Source: Ferroplasma sp. | GTDB taxonomy: Archaea > Thermoplasmatota > Thermoplasmata > Thermoplasmatales > Thermoplasmataceae | DNA: 64,000 nucleotides | Reading direction: 5' to 3' | NCBI RefSeq assembly: GCF_031200575.1 | Contig: NZ_CP133597.1 | Coordinates: 62,001-126,000, forward strand | In this document: piece by piece, positions 34,815 to 44,564 of the stretch | How positions within the stretch are numbered: position 1 is the first letter of the stretch | Layout of the letters: the number at the start of each line of letters is the position of its first letter | Notes under the pieces: generated by a model | What the model was told of the DNA's origin: nothing | Seen by the model: only the letters and a program-made list of their open reading frames with translations | Databases searched by the model: none | Made by a program: the position numbers and the translations under genes

Positions 34815-35203
34815 TACTGTTCTCCTTTCTGTTCCTCTTCTTCGCCAGCATCAAGAGGTTTTGTTCCATACTGTGTAACCACCAGATTCAGCTGAGATAT
34901 ATCTGAGCCTATAATATTTCCCCTGAAAGTCACTCTTTTTCTAATGCCATTTTTCCCTTTTCTGCCTGAATTATAAGATACCAGTATTCTTTTCTTTCCG
35001 GCTATGGATAGATCTCTTTTCATTGGAAATCCATCATTAGCACTTCCGCCTGTAACCTTCAATTTATATCCAGGCATTTCGAAAAATATGCCATCTATTT
35101 CTTCACCAATTTTTCTACCGGCAAGGGAGCCCAGAACATCCTCTGATATTTCCTTTTTGTATGTTTTACCGGTTTTCCTGTCTGCAATTACTGCTACAAC
35201 CAT
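34814..35203 (-). CDS. rps6e: 30S ribosomal protein S6e (eS6)
   Basis: 129 residues starting MVVAVIADRKTGKTYKKE. GFPMKRDLSIAGKKRILVS and the RKGKNGIRKRVTFRGN block are the eS6 signature. I choose ATG 35203 over the in-frame GTG 35212 because AAGGTG lies 6 nt before it. Acidic C-terminus (DAGEEEEQKGEQ). Confidence 0.95.
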   Translation of the reverse strand: MVVAVIADRKTGKTYKKEISEDVLGSLAGRKIGEEIDGIFFEMPGYKLKVTGGSANDGFPMKRDLSIAGKKRILVSYNSGRKGKNGIRKRVTFRGNIIGSDISQLNLVVTQYGTKPLDAGEEEEQKGEQ

Positions 35204-35213
35204 AATATACACC

Positions 35214-35306
35214 TTAAGTTTTATTTATTCCACTTTTGAAGCTTTTGCTGAAACTTATTATTTCCCAACTTATAACCGTTTGCTCTTCCATAGAGTGCCT
35301 TACCAT
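35214..35306 (-). CDS. Candidate 30-residue leader peptide upstream of rps6e
   Basis: Translation from ATG 35306 to TAA 35214 gives MVRHSMEEQTVISWEIISFS and then KSFKSGINKT. A TATA-like box sits at -31 to -24, so the peptide could be the first thing translated on a leaderless mRNA. The stop overlaps the ribosome-binding site of rps6e. It may be a regulatory leader or merely an untranslated leader with a chance open frame. Confidence 0.3.
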   Translation of the reverse strand: MVRHSMEEQTVISWEIISFSKSFKSGINKT

Positions 35307-35329
35307 TTCAGGTGTGGGCGATACTGGAT

Positions 35330-35337
35330 TATATATT
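35330..35337 (-). promoter_or_regulatory. TATA box of the S6e-aIF2g operon
   Basis: AATATATA on the minus strand, about 24-31 nt before position 35306 and about 130 nt before rps6e. It is the best promoter candidate for this operon. Confidence 0.45.
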
Positions 35338-35457
35338 GATATATAAGTTTATTTTTATTAATAAATATTTCAGCACGTGTTTTTGCTACAGTAATATGGC
35401 CATGTTTTTATCATTTAAGCTGGGTTAAAGTTCCCATGCCGTATATCGACTCGATCT

Positions 35458-36009
35458 TTACATTATATGATTCAGTATCAGGAAATTTATTAAATTGCCC
35501 AGGGCCTTCCCCCTATGCGATATGCCATTTTTCTCATAAGGGGATAGATCCGCAAGTGATATGCTGTACCCATCAGGAATAAATATGGGATCATATCCAA
35601 ATTTGTTTCCCATGCTTTCCTTATCCGATATTTTCCCATTTAATGTTCCGGTAAACTGGTATACCTTATTTTCTATGATTAAGGAAATTACAGTTTTAAA
35701 ATATGCACTGGACCCGGAAGCCAGTTTAATTATGCCAGAATTGCCAATTGTATCCTGTACATATGATGCATATGGGCCCGGGAATCCGTTCAGCTTTTCT
35801 ATGTATAGTCCAGTATCGTCAATGAAAAAGGGTTGCTCTGTATCCTTTGCAAGTTTTATACAGCTATCCCTGCTGATAGTCTCAGTATCTCCTGCCTGGA
35901 TTTCTTCATATTTTTTCTTTTGCCAGGAAAGTGAGATCCCATTTTTCTGGAAGGCCGCAGAAACTTCAATATATTTATGTTCATTGCTTGTTACGAATTT
36001 TAATACCAT
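35458..36009 (-). CDS. XTP/dITP pyrophosphatase (Ham1/RdgB family)
   Basis: Removes deaminated purine nucleotides such as ITP and XTP. 183 residues with the substrate-binding start [16 protein letters not shown], the [21 protein letters not shown] active-site region, and the C-terminal [11 protein letters not shown] motif. Normal length. It follows the kae1-bud32 gene on the same strand and may be co-transcribed with it. Confidence 0.94.
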   Translation of the reverse strand: MVLKFVTSNEHKYIEVSAAFQKNGISLSWQKKKYEEIQAGDTETISRDSCIKLAKDTEQPFFIDDTGLYIEKLNGFPGPYASYVQDTIGNSGIIKLASGSSAYFKTVISLIIENKVYQFTGTLNGKISDKESMGNKFGYDPIFIPDGYSISLADLSPYEKNGISHRGKALGNLINFLILNHIM

Positions 36010-36046
36010 TATATATCACATCTATATTAGAATTAATTCATGTTAT

Positions 36047-37645
36047 CTATACGTATCTCCTTCTCTGTCTTATTTCATCCAGTACACCGGCTATTTCTAT
36101 GTAATTATTTGATACTTCGCTGTAGGATTCATTGAGTGTTTCTTCCAGTGATTGGCTGAATTGAGAAAACAGGCTTTTAAAAGATTCTGTTAAAAGAAAG
36201 ATATCATCGGCAATATCCTCGACACTGCAGTTGACTGTCCCCATACTGGGATCAATGAGATAAATCTGATTTTTCCACACCATAATATTATTTGGATTGA
36301 GATCCCCGTGTGAAAGGGATTTGTTGTGCATATGTGCCAGCAGGGCACCAAGGCTCCTTATTTTATCCAGCTGTAAATTATTTTCACTTATTAATTTATT
36401 AAGTGTTATCCCACCAATTTTTTCCATTGTTATGGAATAATCATATTTATCAAAATCATAGATTACAGGTACGTTTATCCCGTTCTCCTTCAATTTGAAG
36501 AGGAGATTGAATTCGTTCCTGATTCTTTCGTTTCTTATTCTTCTGTCCAGTTCTGCATTCCTGTAAATTTTCTCCATGCGCGTTTTTTTGATGGCTTTTC
36601 TGCCATAAAATTCTGCATCAGTGATGGAAGCCTCTGCCCCTCTCCCAGTATTTATTTGTGTTCCCTCTGATTTAATCCAGGGAACTGAAACCTCATCTAT
36701 CCTGAATCTCTGATTAACCCGGGTATCCATTATATCCTGCCTCTGACCTGAGAGATACATAAGCATGCCAGCCTGGGCAATCATGGCACCATTATCCATG
36801 CAGTATTTTTTATCGGTCAAATATGCCCTGTAACCGGAAGATAACGCCATTTGATAGACCATATCCCTAAGCCTGTCATTCCGTGCAACTCCGCCGGCCA
36901 GGAGTATTTCTTCTTTATTTGTGTAGTAAAGTGCCCTTTCCAGCACCTCCACTAGCATTGCGAATGTGGTTTCCTGGACACTGTAACATATATTTTCGGA
37001 TGACTCCTTTCCAATGAGGTTCCGGGCAGCCGTGTATATCCCTGAAAATGATGTATCCATACCCTTAACTGAATATGGAAGTTCAAGAAGTTTGTCTCCC
37101 CTGGATGCAAGTTTCTCTATAACCGGCCCTCCGGGGAATGGTATGCCCAGATCCCTGGCAAACTTATCAAGCATGTTTCCTAAACCTATATCCATGGTTT
37201 CTCCCAGTACCCTGTATGACCCATTTTTATGTGCTATAACCTGGGTATTTCCCCCTGAGATGTACAGCATAACAGGGTCCCTGGCACCTGAAAGTTTTCT
37301 TCCTATCTCCACATGGCCAAGTGGGTGGTTTACGCCTATTACCGGAATGCTGTATTTTATTGAAAATGCCCGTGCTGCAGTGGCAACCACACGGAGGCAG
37401 GGACCTAATCCTGGACCCATGGAAAAGGCTACCAGGCTTATCTCATCAGGTGTTGCATTGCACTGCTCGAATGCTTCCTTGATTACAGGTATAATTTTAT
37501 CGGCATGATGAACAGCTGCTTCTCTAGGATGTATGCCTCCAGAGGCAGGTATGTAAGTGGAAGAAACATTAGAAAGTATGGAGTTTTCATCTACAATTCC
37601 TGCGCTCACAGTGTGGGCAGTGCCTTCCAGTCCAAGAACCTTCAT
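36047..37645 (-). CDS. kae1-bud32: Kae1-Bud32 fusion (KEOPS complex)
   Basis: Makes the t6A37 modification of ANN-decoding tRNAs. Residues 1 to about 325 are Kae1, with metal motif NHPLGHVE (HxxxH), SGGNTQ and [12 protein letters not shown]. Residues from about 335 are the Bud32 kinase, with a [12 protein letters not shown] hinge, [12 protein letters not shown] catalytic loop and LIDPSMG metal loop. 532 residues, the size of the natural fusion known from Methanocaldococcus and Thermoplasmatales. Confidence 0.96.
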   Translation of the reverse strand: MKVLGLEGTAHTVSAGIVDENSILSNVSSTYIPASGGIHPREAAVHHADKIIPVIKEAFEQCNATPDEISLVAFSMGPGLGPCLRVVATAARAFSIKYSIPVIGVNHPLGHVEIGRKLSGARDPVMLYISGGNTQVIAHKNGSYRVLGETMDIGLGNMLDKFARDLGIPFPGGPVIEKLASRGDKLLELPYSVKGMDTSFSGIYTAARNLIGKESSENICYSVQETTFAMLVEVLERALYYTNKEEILLAGGVARNDRLRDMVYQMALSSGYRAYLTDKKYCMDNGAMIAQAGMLMYLSGQRQDIMDTRVNQRFRIDEVSVPWIKSEGTQINTGRGAEASITDAEFYGRKAIKKTRMEKIYRNAELDRRIRNERIRNEFNLLFKLKENGINVPVIYDFDKYDYSITMEKIGGITLNKLISENNLQLDKIRSLGALLAHMHNKSLSHGDLNPNNIMVWKNQIYLIDPSMGTVNCSVEDIADDIFLLTESFKSLFSQFSQSLEETLNESYSEVSNNYIEIAGVLDEIRQRRRYV

Positions 37646-37747
37646 AAAACTTCATTGCAGTATATTATTTTATAGTTGAGTTTGCCAAAAATTATAAGTT
37701 ATCGGTAATATAAAATTGCCGATATAAATATATAAATAATTTTAATT

Positions 37748-38020
37748 TTAATCCTTATATTTAATTGCTGATGATGCTCTGAACACAAATTTGTCCTTGG
37801 CAGGAACCTTTATTTCTTCTCTGGTCTTTGGGTTTCTTGCAACTCTTTCTTTCTGTTCCTTTCTTTCAAAGATACCGAAATCAGCAAGGTTTACTTTCTT
37901 ACCCGCATTTACCGAGTCAACGGTCTCCTTCAGAAATGCTGTTATTATTTCAGCTGTCTTCTTCTGGGTTGTGTTAGTCGTGCTGGCAACTTTCTTTGAT
38001 AATTCACTTATACCTACCAT
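37748..38020 (-). CDS. hta: HU-family DNA-binding protein HTa
   Basis: 90-residue bacterial-type HU protein. The N-terminal helices (SELSKKVASTTNTTQKKTAE), VNLADFGIFERKEQKERVARNP (beta-arm base) and PAKDKFVFRASSAIKYKD are plain. In Thermoplasmatales this protein replaced archaeal histones as the main chromatin protein and came by horizontal transfer from bacteria. Strong TATA box and GGTGA ribosome-binding site precede it, which fits high expression. The beta-arm has the usual RNPKTREEIKVPA sequence. Confidence 0.95.
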   Translation of the reverse strand: MVGISELSKKVASTTNTTQKKTAEIITAFLKETVDSVNAGKKVNLADFGIFERKEQKERVARNPKTREEIKVPAKDKFVFRASSAIKYKD

Positions 38021-38048
38021 TATTTCACCAATAGTTAATGTAATTCGT

Positions 38049-38056
38049 TATATAAA
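38049..38056 (-). promoter_or_regulatory. TATA box of hta
   Basis: TTTATATA on the minus strand at -36 to -29 from the hta ATG. With GGTGA at about -10, the mRNA should have a short leader of roughly 10 nt and a real ribosome-binding site, unlike its leaderless neighbours. Confidence 0.55.
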
Positions 38057-38236
38057 AACTTTTCTATTAAAAATCTGGCAGAGCCCTATTTTTACAGGTT
38101 GCTGCCAATTTTTATGAATAGATATCTTAATTTTAATATATATCATAGTTTATATATCCGGATAATGGTATGTATAATATAAAATATAAATAATTAATTC
38201 ATTAATTCAGAAATGCCTGGTGCATCTCCCTAAAAA

Positions 38237-38244
38237 TTATATAT
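38237..38244 (+). promoter_or_regulatory. TATA box of speE
   Basis: TTATATAT at -27 to -20 from the ATG at 38264, consistent with a leaderless transcript. Confidence 0.5.
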
Positions 38245-38263
38245 GGAATAAATATAAACTCAC

Positions 38264-39085
38264 ATGAGACTAATAGAAAACTGGTTTTCAGAGAGATATT
38301 CAGACAACTTGCAGCTTTCCTTCAGAATTAAGGATCAGCTCCTTTCAATAAAAACCGATTATCAGAGGATAGACCTATTTGACACCTATGATTTCGGTAA
38401 ATTACTATCCATAGATGGCACTGTTCAGCTAACTGAAAAGGATGAATATATTTATCACGAAATGATAACAATGGTTCCATATTACTTTAATTCAAAGCCT
38501 TCCAGGGTTCTAATTATAGGGGGAGGAGATGGTGGTGCTGCAAGGCGCCTTCTAGACCTTGGAATTAAAAATATAATTAACGTAGAAATAGATGGGAATG
38601 TTGTTGAAGTCGCCAAGAAATATTTTCCGGCAATATCATCCTCATTCAAGGAAAGTGCAGTGAAATTGATTATCGGTGATGGGATAAAATACATAAAAGA
38701 AAGCAGTGATAAGTTTGACAGGATTATAATTGATTCCACAGATCCTGTAGGGCCTGCTGAGGGATTATTTTCCCGGGAGTTTTATAATGACATAAAAGCA
38801 CATTTAGCCCCTGATGGAATAGTGGTGACACAGTCAGGGTCTCCATATTACCAGCCCACTGCACTGGCCATGGCACATAAAGGAATGACAGAAGTTTTCA
38901 GGGATGTTAGAACATACTGTGCGTTTATACCCACGTACCCTAGTGGCCTCTGGTCTTTTACCATGGCGTCCCCAGATCAGATCATAGGAAGAGATGAATC
39001 TAAAATAACAGGAAAATACTTCAACGGAGATGTTTTGACCGGTTCATTTTATTTACCGGAATTTGTAAAAAACATCTTAAAATAA
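38264..39085 (+). CDS. speE: Spermidine synthase (polyamine aminopropyltransferase)
   Basis: Transfers aminopropyl from decarboxylated SAM to putrescine or a related polyamine. 273 residues with the SAM site [19 protein letters not shown], the second DxxE loop NVEIDGNVV, and the active-site [18 protein letters not shown] (catalytic Asp). Normal length. Leaderless promoter. Confidence 0.93.
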   Translation: MRLIENWFSERYSDNLQLSFRIKDQLLSIKTDYQRIDLFDTYDFGKLLSIDGTVQLTEKDEYIYHEMITMVPYYFNSKPSRVLIIGGGDGGAARRLLDLGIKNIINVEIDGNVVEVAKKYFPAISSSFKESAVKLIIGDGIKYIKESSDKFDRIIIDSTDPVGPAEGLFSREFYNDIKAHLAPDGIVVTQSGSPYYQPTALAMAHKGMTEVFRDVRTYCAFIPTYPSGLWSFTMASPDQIIGRDESKITGKYFNGDVLTGSFYLPEFVKNILK

Positions 39086-39451
39086 TTATTTTTTAATGCC
39101 CCACTTATGCTTGGCCTCAGTAAGCAGGTCGTCATAGTGTTCCCCGAATCTTTTAGATATCCGTTCAAGATCAGGCATATTCGAAATAAAGGTTTTTTTA
39201 CTTGAACTTTGCAGGAGTTTTTTAAATTTTGACATATCGCTTATCAGGGAATATGACATATATGCGAAATAAGAAAATAAAATCACAGACACAATCAAAA
39301 CCCAGTACTGCCATGCACCTATAAATTTAATGGAAAATAAATGAATCAGAGCTACATTGCCAAATAAAAGATCGTTTATTGATATAATAAAGAAGAATAG
39401 TGAAATAAGGGTTATGACAATGCTGATTATATAAATTTTATCTTTATACAT
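39086..39451 (-). CDS. Membrane protein with cytoplasmic helical tail (possibly DUF3198-like)
   Basis: 121 residues: two or three helices in the first 75 residues, then a basic linker and a helical tail SNMPDLERISKRFGEHYDDLLTEAKHKWGIKK. The tail resembles what I recall of the Thermoplasma DUF3198 family, but this is uncertain. The gene ends exactly where speE ends (convergent). Confidence 0.6.
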   Translation of the reverse strand: MYKDKIYIISIVITLISLFFFIISINDLLFGNVALIHLFSIKFIGAWQYWVLIVSVILFSYFAYMSYSLISDMSKFKKLLQSSSKKTFISNMPDLERISKRFGEHYDDLLTEAKHKWGIKK

Positions 39452-39473
39452 TTATATCTTATAATAAAATAAA

Positions 39474-39770
39474 CTATTTAGATATTAGCTTCTTTCTTTC
39501 CTTAGATGTATAACCGGTCAGTTTTTCCAGTAAATTATTGAAGAATTTAATAGTTTCACCAGGATTCTTATACTCCATATCCGTTTCAGTTTCTGCATAT
39601 AACTTCTTCCCATCCGTCCACAGTTCTATTTTTTTTAGACCGGGATAAGATGATATAATATGCCCCTCTTTTTCTTCAAAATCCATATTATAGGATTTCA
39701 GAATTTCAGATATGGCAGAATTGCTAATTTTAACAGTTTTCTTAACAGGATATTCTCTCATTTTTTTCAC
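39474..39770 (-). CDS. Small soluble protein, unknown
   Basis: 98 residues, no membrane helix. Pattern beta-alpha-beta-beta: KKTVKISNSAISEILKSYN, HIISSYPGLKKIELWTDGKKLY, ETETDMEY, then a helix. It follows the TIM-barrel endonuclease-like gene with no gap, so the two are likely co-transcribed. No family assigned. Confidence 0.6.
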   Translation of the reverse strand: MKKMREYPVKKTVKISNSAISEILKSYNMDFEEKEGHIISSYPGLKKIELWTDGKKLYAETETDMEYKNPGETIKFFNNLLEKLTGYTSKERKKLISK

Positions 39771-40784
39771 CTATAATTTTTTTGCAAGTTTTTTCTGGTA
39801 TTTTTTTGAAAGTGCCCTCCAGTACATAAGCTCCATATACTGTGCGTCATGTTCCAGAAGAGGAGACATGGATATTATGTCCATATCTCTATCATTGGAT
39901 GATATGACATCAGCCAGTGTTTCAAATTTTAGATCTCCATGCTTTATTGCAGTTATCTTCAGTTCATTCCCATTGTCATATTCAACTCCGCCGAATTCCG
40001 TATAGAGGTCATACTTGGAATATTTTGCAAATGAATTTATTACGTCTTCAAAGTTCTTTGCATCTATGAGTGAGCCGTTGTTTATTGAATGTATATGTGG
40101 GAAATTCAGTATAGGTTCAACATCAGGAATTCTATCAGCCAGATAGAATAGCTCTTTCTGTGTGCCGAATAGGTCCTTTTTGCCAGCAGCCTCTATGCCT
40201 ATGTATGGATACCCCTTTTCATGCGAAAACTCTTTCGCTATATCTGAATATATATCAAGTGCCTTTTTCAGGGCTTCAGATTTTTTCCTAGTATAAAATC
40301 CTGTATGTGTGATTATTCTCTTTGCGCCCATGGCCCTGCCAATTAAAAGTGACCATCTCAAATGGTTTATAGATTTTTCAGCCATTTCTCCCCCGTTAAG
40401 CATATCCATGTAATAAGGGGCATGCATGGAGATGTCCACATCAAGTTCCCTGGCGATTTCACTGCCATTTCTAAGATCGTCATAGTTGCGGGCCATGTTC
40501 CAGAAGATTTCCTGTACAATATCGTCTTCCTCTATTTCATTCTCGGTTCCTATGCTTTTATAATTTCCATTTTCATCTGGCCTTAAAACATCAACTATAA
40601 TAGAGTCATCGACATCTTTTGGATACATACCAACATATTCAATCGCAGGGTCTTCACTTACATTGACCCTCAACAGCTGGACCTCTAGTGAATTTAATCC
40701 AAGATTCCCTATATCTTCTATAGAATCTATATAGGTTCTTCCCTTGCTGGTAAGCGGTATCCCTGCAACACCAAACTTAATCAT
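39771..40784 (-). CDS. AP endonuclease family 2 / xylose isomerase-like TIM-barrel protein
   Basis: 337 residues. The fold landmarks of endonuclease IV-type TIM barrels are visible: ISMHAPYYMDML (metal His), KRIITHTGFYTRKKSEALKK, PYIGIEAAGKKDLFGT (Glu), and LNFPHIHSI (His-x-His). Endonuclease IV cleaves at abasic sites using zinc; other members are sugar isomerases. Specific activity uncertain, but the His/Glu set favours a metal enzyme close to archaeal Nfo-like proteins. Confidence 0.8.
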   Translation of the reverse strand: MIKFGVAGIPLTSKGRTYIDSIEDIGNLGLNSLEVQLLRVNVSEDPAIEYVGMYPKDVDDSIIVDVLRPDENGNYKSIGTENEIEEDDIVQEIFWNMARNYDDLRNGSEIARELDVDISMHAPYYMDMLNGGEMAEKSINHLRWSLLIGRAMGAKRIITHTGFYTRKKSEALKKALDIYSDIAKEFSHEKGYPYIGIEAAGKKDLFGTQKELFYLADRIPDVEPILNFPHIHSINNGSLIDAKNFEDVINSFAKYSKYDLYTEFGGVEYDNGNELKITAIKHGDLKFETLADVISSNDRDMDIISMSPLLEHDAQYMELMYWRALSKKYQKKLAKKL

Positions 40785-41073
40785 TCTTTAAATGATATAT
40801 CTGCCTTATTTTAACCTTTTGCAAATTACCACATCTTTCCACATAGATTTATTATGCATCCTGCCTATAATGCCTGAAATAAATTTGAACAGGGGATAAG
40901 ATTATACGATCCATCAAATGGTCTATTATGTATATATGTTATTTTTTATGCTAAAATTATATTACCATATCATATTAGGCAACGAATAGATTATATACAT
41001 TTTAAACATAACAATTTAATGGTAACTAAAAATTATCATAATGACTTAATTAACGCATATAACGGTGGTAATA

Positions 41074-42369
41074 ATGAATGTCGATCCAAACATAACAAAA
41101 TATGTTATCAAAGCAAAGATAGTAACTGATGGTGTTGTTGAAAAACCCGATGTTGTTGGTGCAATATTCGGGCAGACTGAAGGATTATTGGGTGAGGAAT
41201 TAGACTTAAGGGATTTACAGAAAAGTGGAAAGATAGGCAGGATAGAAGTTGAAATAGATACCAAGAAAGGTAGGACAGAGGGGTTCGTATTAATTCCTTC
41301 TGGACTTGACCAGGTAGAGAGTTCAATTCTAGCGGCGGCTCTTGAAACCATTGACAGAATAGGCCCATGCAAGGCAAAGGTGGACATAGAAGACGTTGAA
41401 GACGTACGTATAAACAAGAGGGATAAAGTTATTCAGAGGGCCGAAGAGCTGTATAAAAAAATGGGCACAAATGGAAAGAGCCTCAGTGAAAGCATAATCC
41501 AGTCTGTCAGGGAGGAAGTTGAGAAGAAGGAAATTCTATCATACGGGGAGGAACATCTTCCGGCGGGTCCTGCAGTAGGTACTTCTGATTCAATTATAGT
41601 TGTAGAGGGCAGGAATGATGTGCTCAATCTTCTAAGGTATGGCATAAAAAATACCATAGCCGTTCAGGGCACCAGCGTTCCTAAAACTGTAAAGGAGCTC
41701 TCCAAGGCAAGAACAGTAACCTTATTTGTTGACGGTGACCATGGAGGCGAACTTATTATAAAAGAAATGCTGCAGGTTGCTGACGTGGATTTCATAGCCA
41801 GGGCCCCACCGGGAACTGAAGTTGAGGAACTTACATACAAGCAGATTGTTAAAGCTTTAAAATACAAGGCACCTGTAAATCAGTATCTTGAATCGCATGG
41901 AATGATAGAGGAACTCAAAGAATTTACTGAAAAAAACAATAAGGCCGTTGCAGACATGAATGTAAATATTGAGAAAAAGCTGGAAACGAAAGAGGAACCT
42001 CATAAAGCCGAAAAGGAGGAAAAACATGTGGAACATAGTGAGCCTGCCGCAACAACTGTAGAAGAGGAGATTAGGGATGTGGAAGACCCGCGCTTTGTAA
42101 GGAATAAATTAAATGAACTTTATGAAAGCAAGGCTGTTGAAATATATGACAGTACATCAAATCCAGTTGCAAGGTATCCCATTTCAGATGCTGTTGAGCT
42201 CATGCAGGGTGTCAAAAATGCCAGTGTAATAATAAGTGGGGGTGTTATCTCCCAGAGATTCGTTGATATAGCTTTCAACATGGGTGTTAAATCCATTTAC
42301 GGCATGAAAATGGGACATGTAACAAAGAAGCCGGACGGAATCAGGGTGGTTACATGGGATCATATGTAA
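41074..42369 (+). CDS. dnaG: Archaeal DnaG-like protein (TOPRIM)
   Basis: 431 residues. The TOPRIM domain has the Glu in IIVVEGRNDVLNLLRYG (about residue 175) and DxD in TLFVDGDHGG. Flanking domains are those of archaeal DnaG, which has weak primase activity and binds the exosome in other archaea. ATG 41074 is preceded by AACGGTGGT; an in-frame GTG at 41065 overlaps that site. The C-terminal third includes a charged linker (EEPHKAEKEEKHVEHSEP). Overlaps the next gene by 16 nt. Confidence 0.94.
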   Translation: MNVDPNITKYVIKAKIVTDGVVEKPDVVGAIFGQTEGLLGEELDLRDLQKSGKIGRIEVEIDTKKGRTEGFVLIPSGLDQVESSILAAALETIDRIGPCKAKVDIEDVEDVRINKRDKVIQRAEELYKKMGTNGKSLSESIIQSVREEVEKKEILSYGEEHLPAGPAVGTSDSIIVVEGRNDVLNLLRYGIKNTIAVQGTSVPKTVKELSKARTVTLFVDGDHGGELIIKEMLQVADVDFIARAPPGTEVEELTYKQIVKALKYKAPVNQYLESHGMIEELKEFTEKNNKAVADMNVNIEKKLETKEEPHKAEKEEKHVEHSEPAATTVEEEIRDVEDPRFVRNKLNELYESKAVEIYDSTSNPVARYPISDAVELMQGVKNASVIISGGVISQRFVDIAFNMGVKSIYGMKMGHVTKKPDGIRVVTWDHM

Positions 42370-43835
42370 ATTACAGCGAATATCCGGATACATCATATAT
42401 AAAAATACCAACAAGCCCGCTGGAAAGGGTAATAGGTCAGGAAGAGGCTGTTCGCCTGGCACTTATAGCCGCAAAACAGAGGAGGAATCTTCTTCTTGTT
42501 GGTCCTCCGGGAGTTGGAAAATCCATGATTGCCCAGGCTATGTCTTTTTATATTAGCAGGCCGGAGGAAGAAATCAGGGTAGTGCATAATCCATCATATC
42601 CAGAAAGGCCTTTTGTAGAGGTAAGAACTATCAGTGAGATTGAGAGAGAAAAGCACGAAATGAACTCTATAGAGGGAGAAATCATAGATCCAAAAAATGC
42701 ACCGGATAATGTTGCACAGAGACTTGGATATAAATGTCCACACTGTGGATTTTATTCCCCACCCACTGAGAGCGTGTGCCCCAACTGTAATAACAGCAAG
42801 GCGGCAAATAATACTCAGGGTCCATTCAATGATGTTTTTAACGTTATAGGCGTGGCCTTTGGTGTGAATAACAATAATGATAGGGTGACGCAAACCAGAA
42901 AAATCGGTGACAGGGAAGAGATAGTCGTATACGAAAAATACGGCGATAAGATCAGGGTGCTTGATGAGAAAACACTGGAAAGGCGCCGGAAACTTGAAAA
43001 GAAAAGCCCAAGCAAGGTAATAGTACCCATAGACCGAAATCCATTTGTGCTGGCTACAGGGGCCAGTGAGACTGAGCTTCTTGGAGATGTGAGGCATGAT
43101 CCATATGGAGGGCATCCACAGCTTGGAACCATGCCATATGAGCGTGTAGTTGCAGGTTCGGTGCATATGGCACATGAGGGTGTTCTATTTATAGACGAAA
43201 TTACACATCTTGGAAAACTTCAGCGTTTTATACTCACAGCGATGCAGGAAAGGAAGTTCCCCATAGTAGGAAGAAATCCGCAGAGTGCTGGGGCAAGTGT
43301 CAAGGTTGATGATGTACCAACAGATTTCATACTTGTCGCGGCATGTAATATACAGGATTTACAGTACATACTGAGTCCACTCCGTTCAAGGATTGTTGGA
43401 AATGGTTACGAAATTTTAATGGAGAATTCCATGCCAGACACGAAGGAAAACAGAATGAGGTACCTCCAGTTTATCGCCCAGGAAATCAACATGGACGGAA
43501 AAATACCTAACATGGCAATAGATGCAACAGATATCATTATAAACGAGGGTAGAAGAAGGGCACTTGAAGACCACAAAAGCAACGCCCTAACCCTTAAGCT
43601 CAGGGAGCTTGGTGGTCTTGTAAGGGCCTCAGGCGATATGGCAGTTGAAAATCATCATAAGTTAATAGAAAAATCTGATGTCAAGGAGGCACTTTCCCTG
43701 TATGTTCCTGTAGAAGAAAAGATCAAAAAATACTACGGCAGTATGACCAACGCAATAGGTGAGGAGGCAACCGGATCTCAGAAGGGCGAATATTATAATT
43801 ATTACAATTATAACGAAGACAGATCGTACCAATGA
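42354..43835 (+). CDS. LonB-like AAA+ ATPase without protease domain, with zinc-ribbon insert
   Basis: 493 residues. The N-terminus SPLERVIGQEEAVRLALIAAKQRRN and Walker A GPPGVGKS (50-57) match archaeal LonB. Walker B is VLFIDE (277-282), and SPLRSRIVGNG supplies the arginine finger. A zinc ribbon C128-x2-C131...C142-x2-C145 is inserted between Walker A and B where LonB has its membrane segment. The C-terminal Lon S16 peptidase domain is missing; the protein ends in a Tyr/Asn tail (EYYNYYNYNEDRSYQ). Translationally coupled to dnaG. An ATP-driven remodelling role in replication or RNA decay is inference. Confidence 0.8.
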   Translation: MGSYVNYSEYPDTSYIKIPTSPLERVIGQEEAVRLALIAAKQRRNLLLVGPPGVGKSMIAQAMSFYISRPEEEIRVVHNPSYPERPFVEVRTISEIEREKHEMNSIEGEIIDPKNAPDNVAQRLGYKCPHCGFYSPPTESVCPNCNNSKAANNTQGPFNDVFNVIGVAFGVNNNNDRVTQTRKIGDREEIVVYEKYGDKIRVLDEKTLERRRKLEKKSPSKVIVPIDRNPFVLATGASETELLGDVRHDPYGGHPQLGTMPYERVVAGSVHMAHEGVLFIDEITHLGKLQRFILTAMQERKFPIVGRNPQSAGASVKVDDVPTDFILVAACNIQDLQYILSPLRSRIVGNGYEILMENSMPDTKENRMRYLQFIAQEINMDGKIPNMAIDATDIIINEGRRRALEDHKSNALTLKLRELGGLVRASGDMAVENHHKLIEKSDVKEALSLYVPVEEKIKKYYGSMTNAIGEEATGSQKGEYYNYYNYNEDRSYQ

Positions 43836-43937
43836 TATCATGTTAATAATTTTTATATTATCCTTGTTTTCAAATAATGAGAGATTATAAATTTAAGGCG
43901 GGCAAAAGAATTAATAGGTTTTAATTATGGTGGATAA

Positions 43938-44564
43938 ATGGATATTATTCTTCTATTTATAACCGTTTTCGTGGCACTGTTTGCAATTATAAACCCCATA
44001 GGAGCAGTACCAATACTTATCACACTCACAGATGGTTACAGCCTGAAAGAGAGAAAGGAGGTGATCCGGAGAAGTGTCTACATGGCCTCTGGGATGCTCT
44101 TCGGCTTTATGTTCCTTGGTGTGTATATATTTGATATCCTTGGAATCAGCATATATGATTTTGAAATAGCTGGTGGCATTCTACTCTTCAAGGTCGGTTT
44201 TGATATGCTACAGGGTAAAACCTCCCAGACAAAAATTACAAATGCAGAGCAGCAGGATTCGGCTGATAGGGAAGCAATAGCCATAGCCCCAATAGGAACA
44301 CCTCTGCTTGCTGGTCCGGGATCAATAACAACGGCCATAATATATTTTAATGGGACCGGAATACATATACTGTCAAGAATTGTTGTAATAGCCGCAGTAA
44401 TTCTCGTGCTTATACTTGCATTCATTATACTAAAGTATTCTCTTACAATTTTCCAGAGAATAGGTAAAACTGGGTCAATAGTGATATCAAGAATAATGGG
44501 ATTGCTATTAACAGCCATAGCCGTTGACTTGATTACAACTGGAATCATTCATATTTTTCTCTGA
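43938..44564 (+). CDS. MarC family membrane protein (UPF0056)
   Basis: 208 residues, six helices. The MarC start FAIINPIGAVPILITLTDGYS (14-34) and the second repeat APIGTPLLAGPGSITTAI (about 117-135) are diagnostic. Some relatives act in amino acid export; the substrate is unknown here. Its 3' end overlaps the convergent aroD by 20 bp. Confidence 0.92.
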   Translation: MDIILLFITVFVALFAIINPIGAVPILITLTDGYSLKERKEVIRRSVYMASGMLFGFMFLGVYIFDILGISIYDFEIAGGILLFKVGFDMLQGKTSQTKITNAEQQDSADREAIAIAPIGTPLLAGPGSITTAIIYFNGTGIHILSRIVVIAAVILVLILAFIILKYSLTIFQRIGKTGSIVISRIMGLLLTAIAVDLITTGIIHIFL

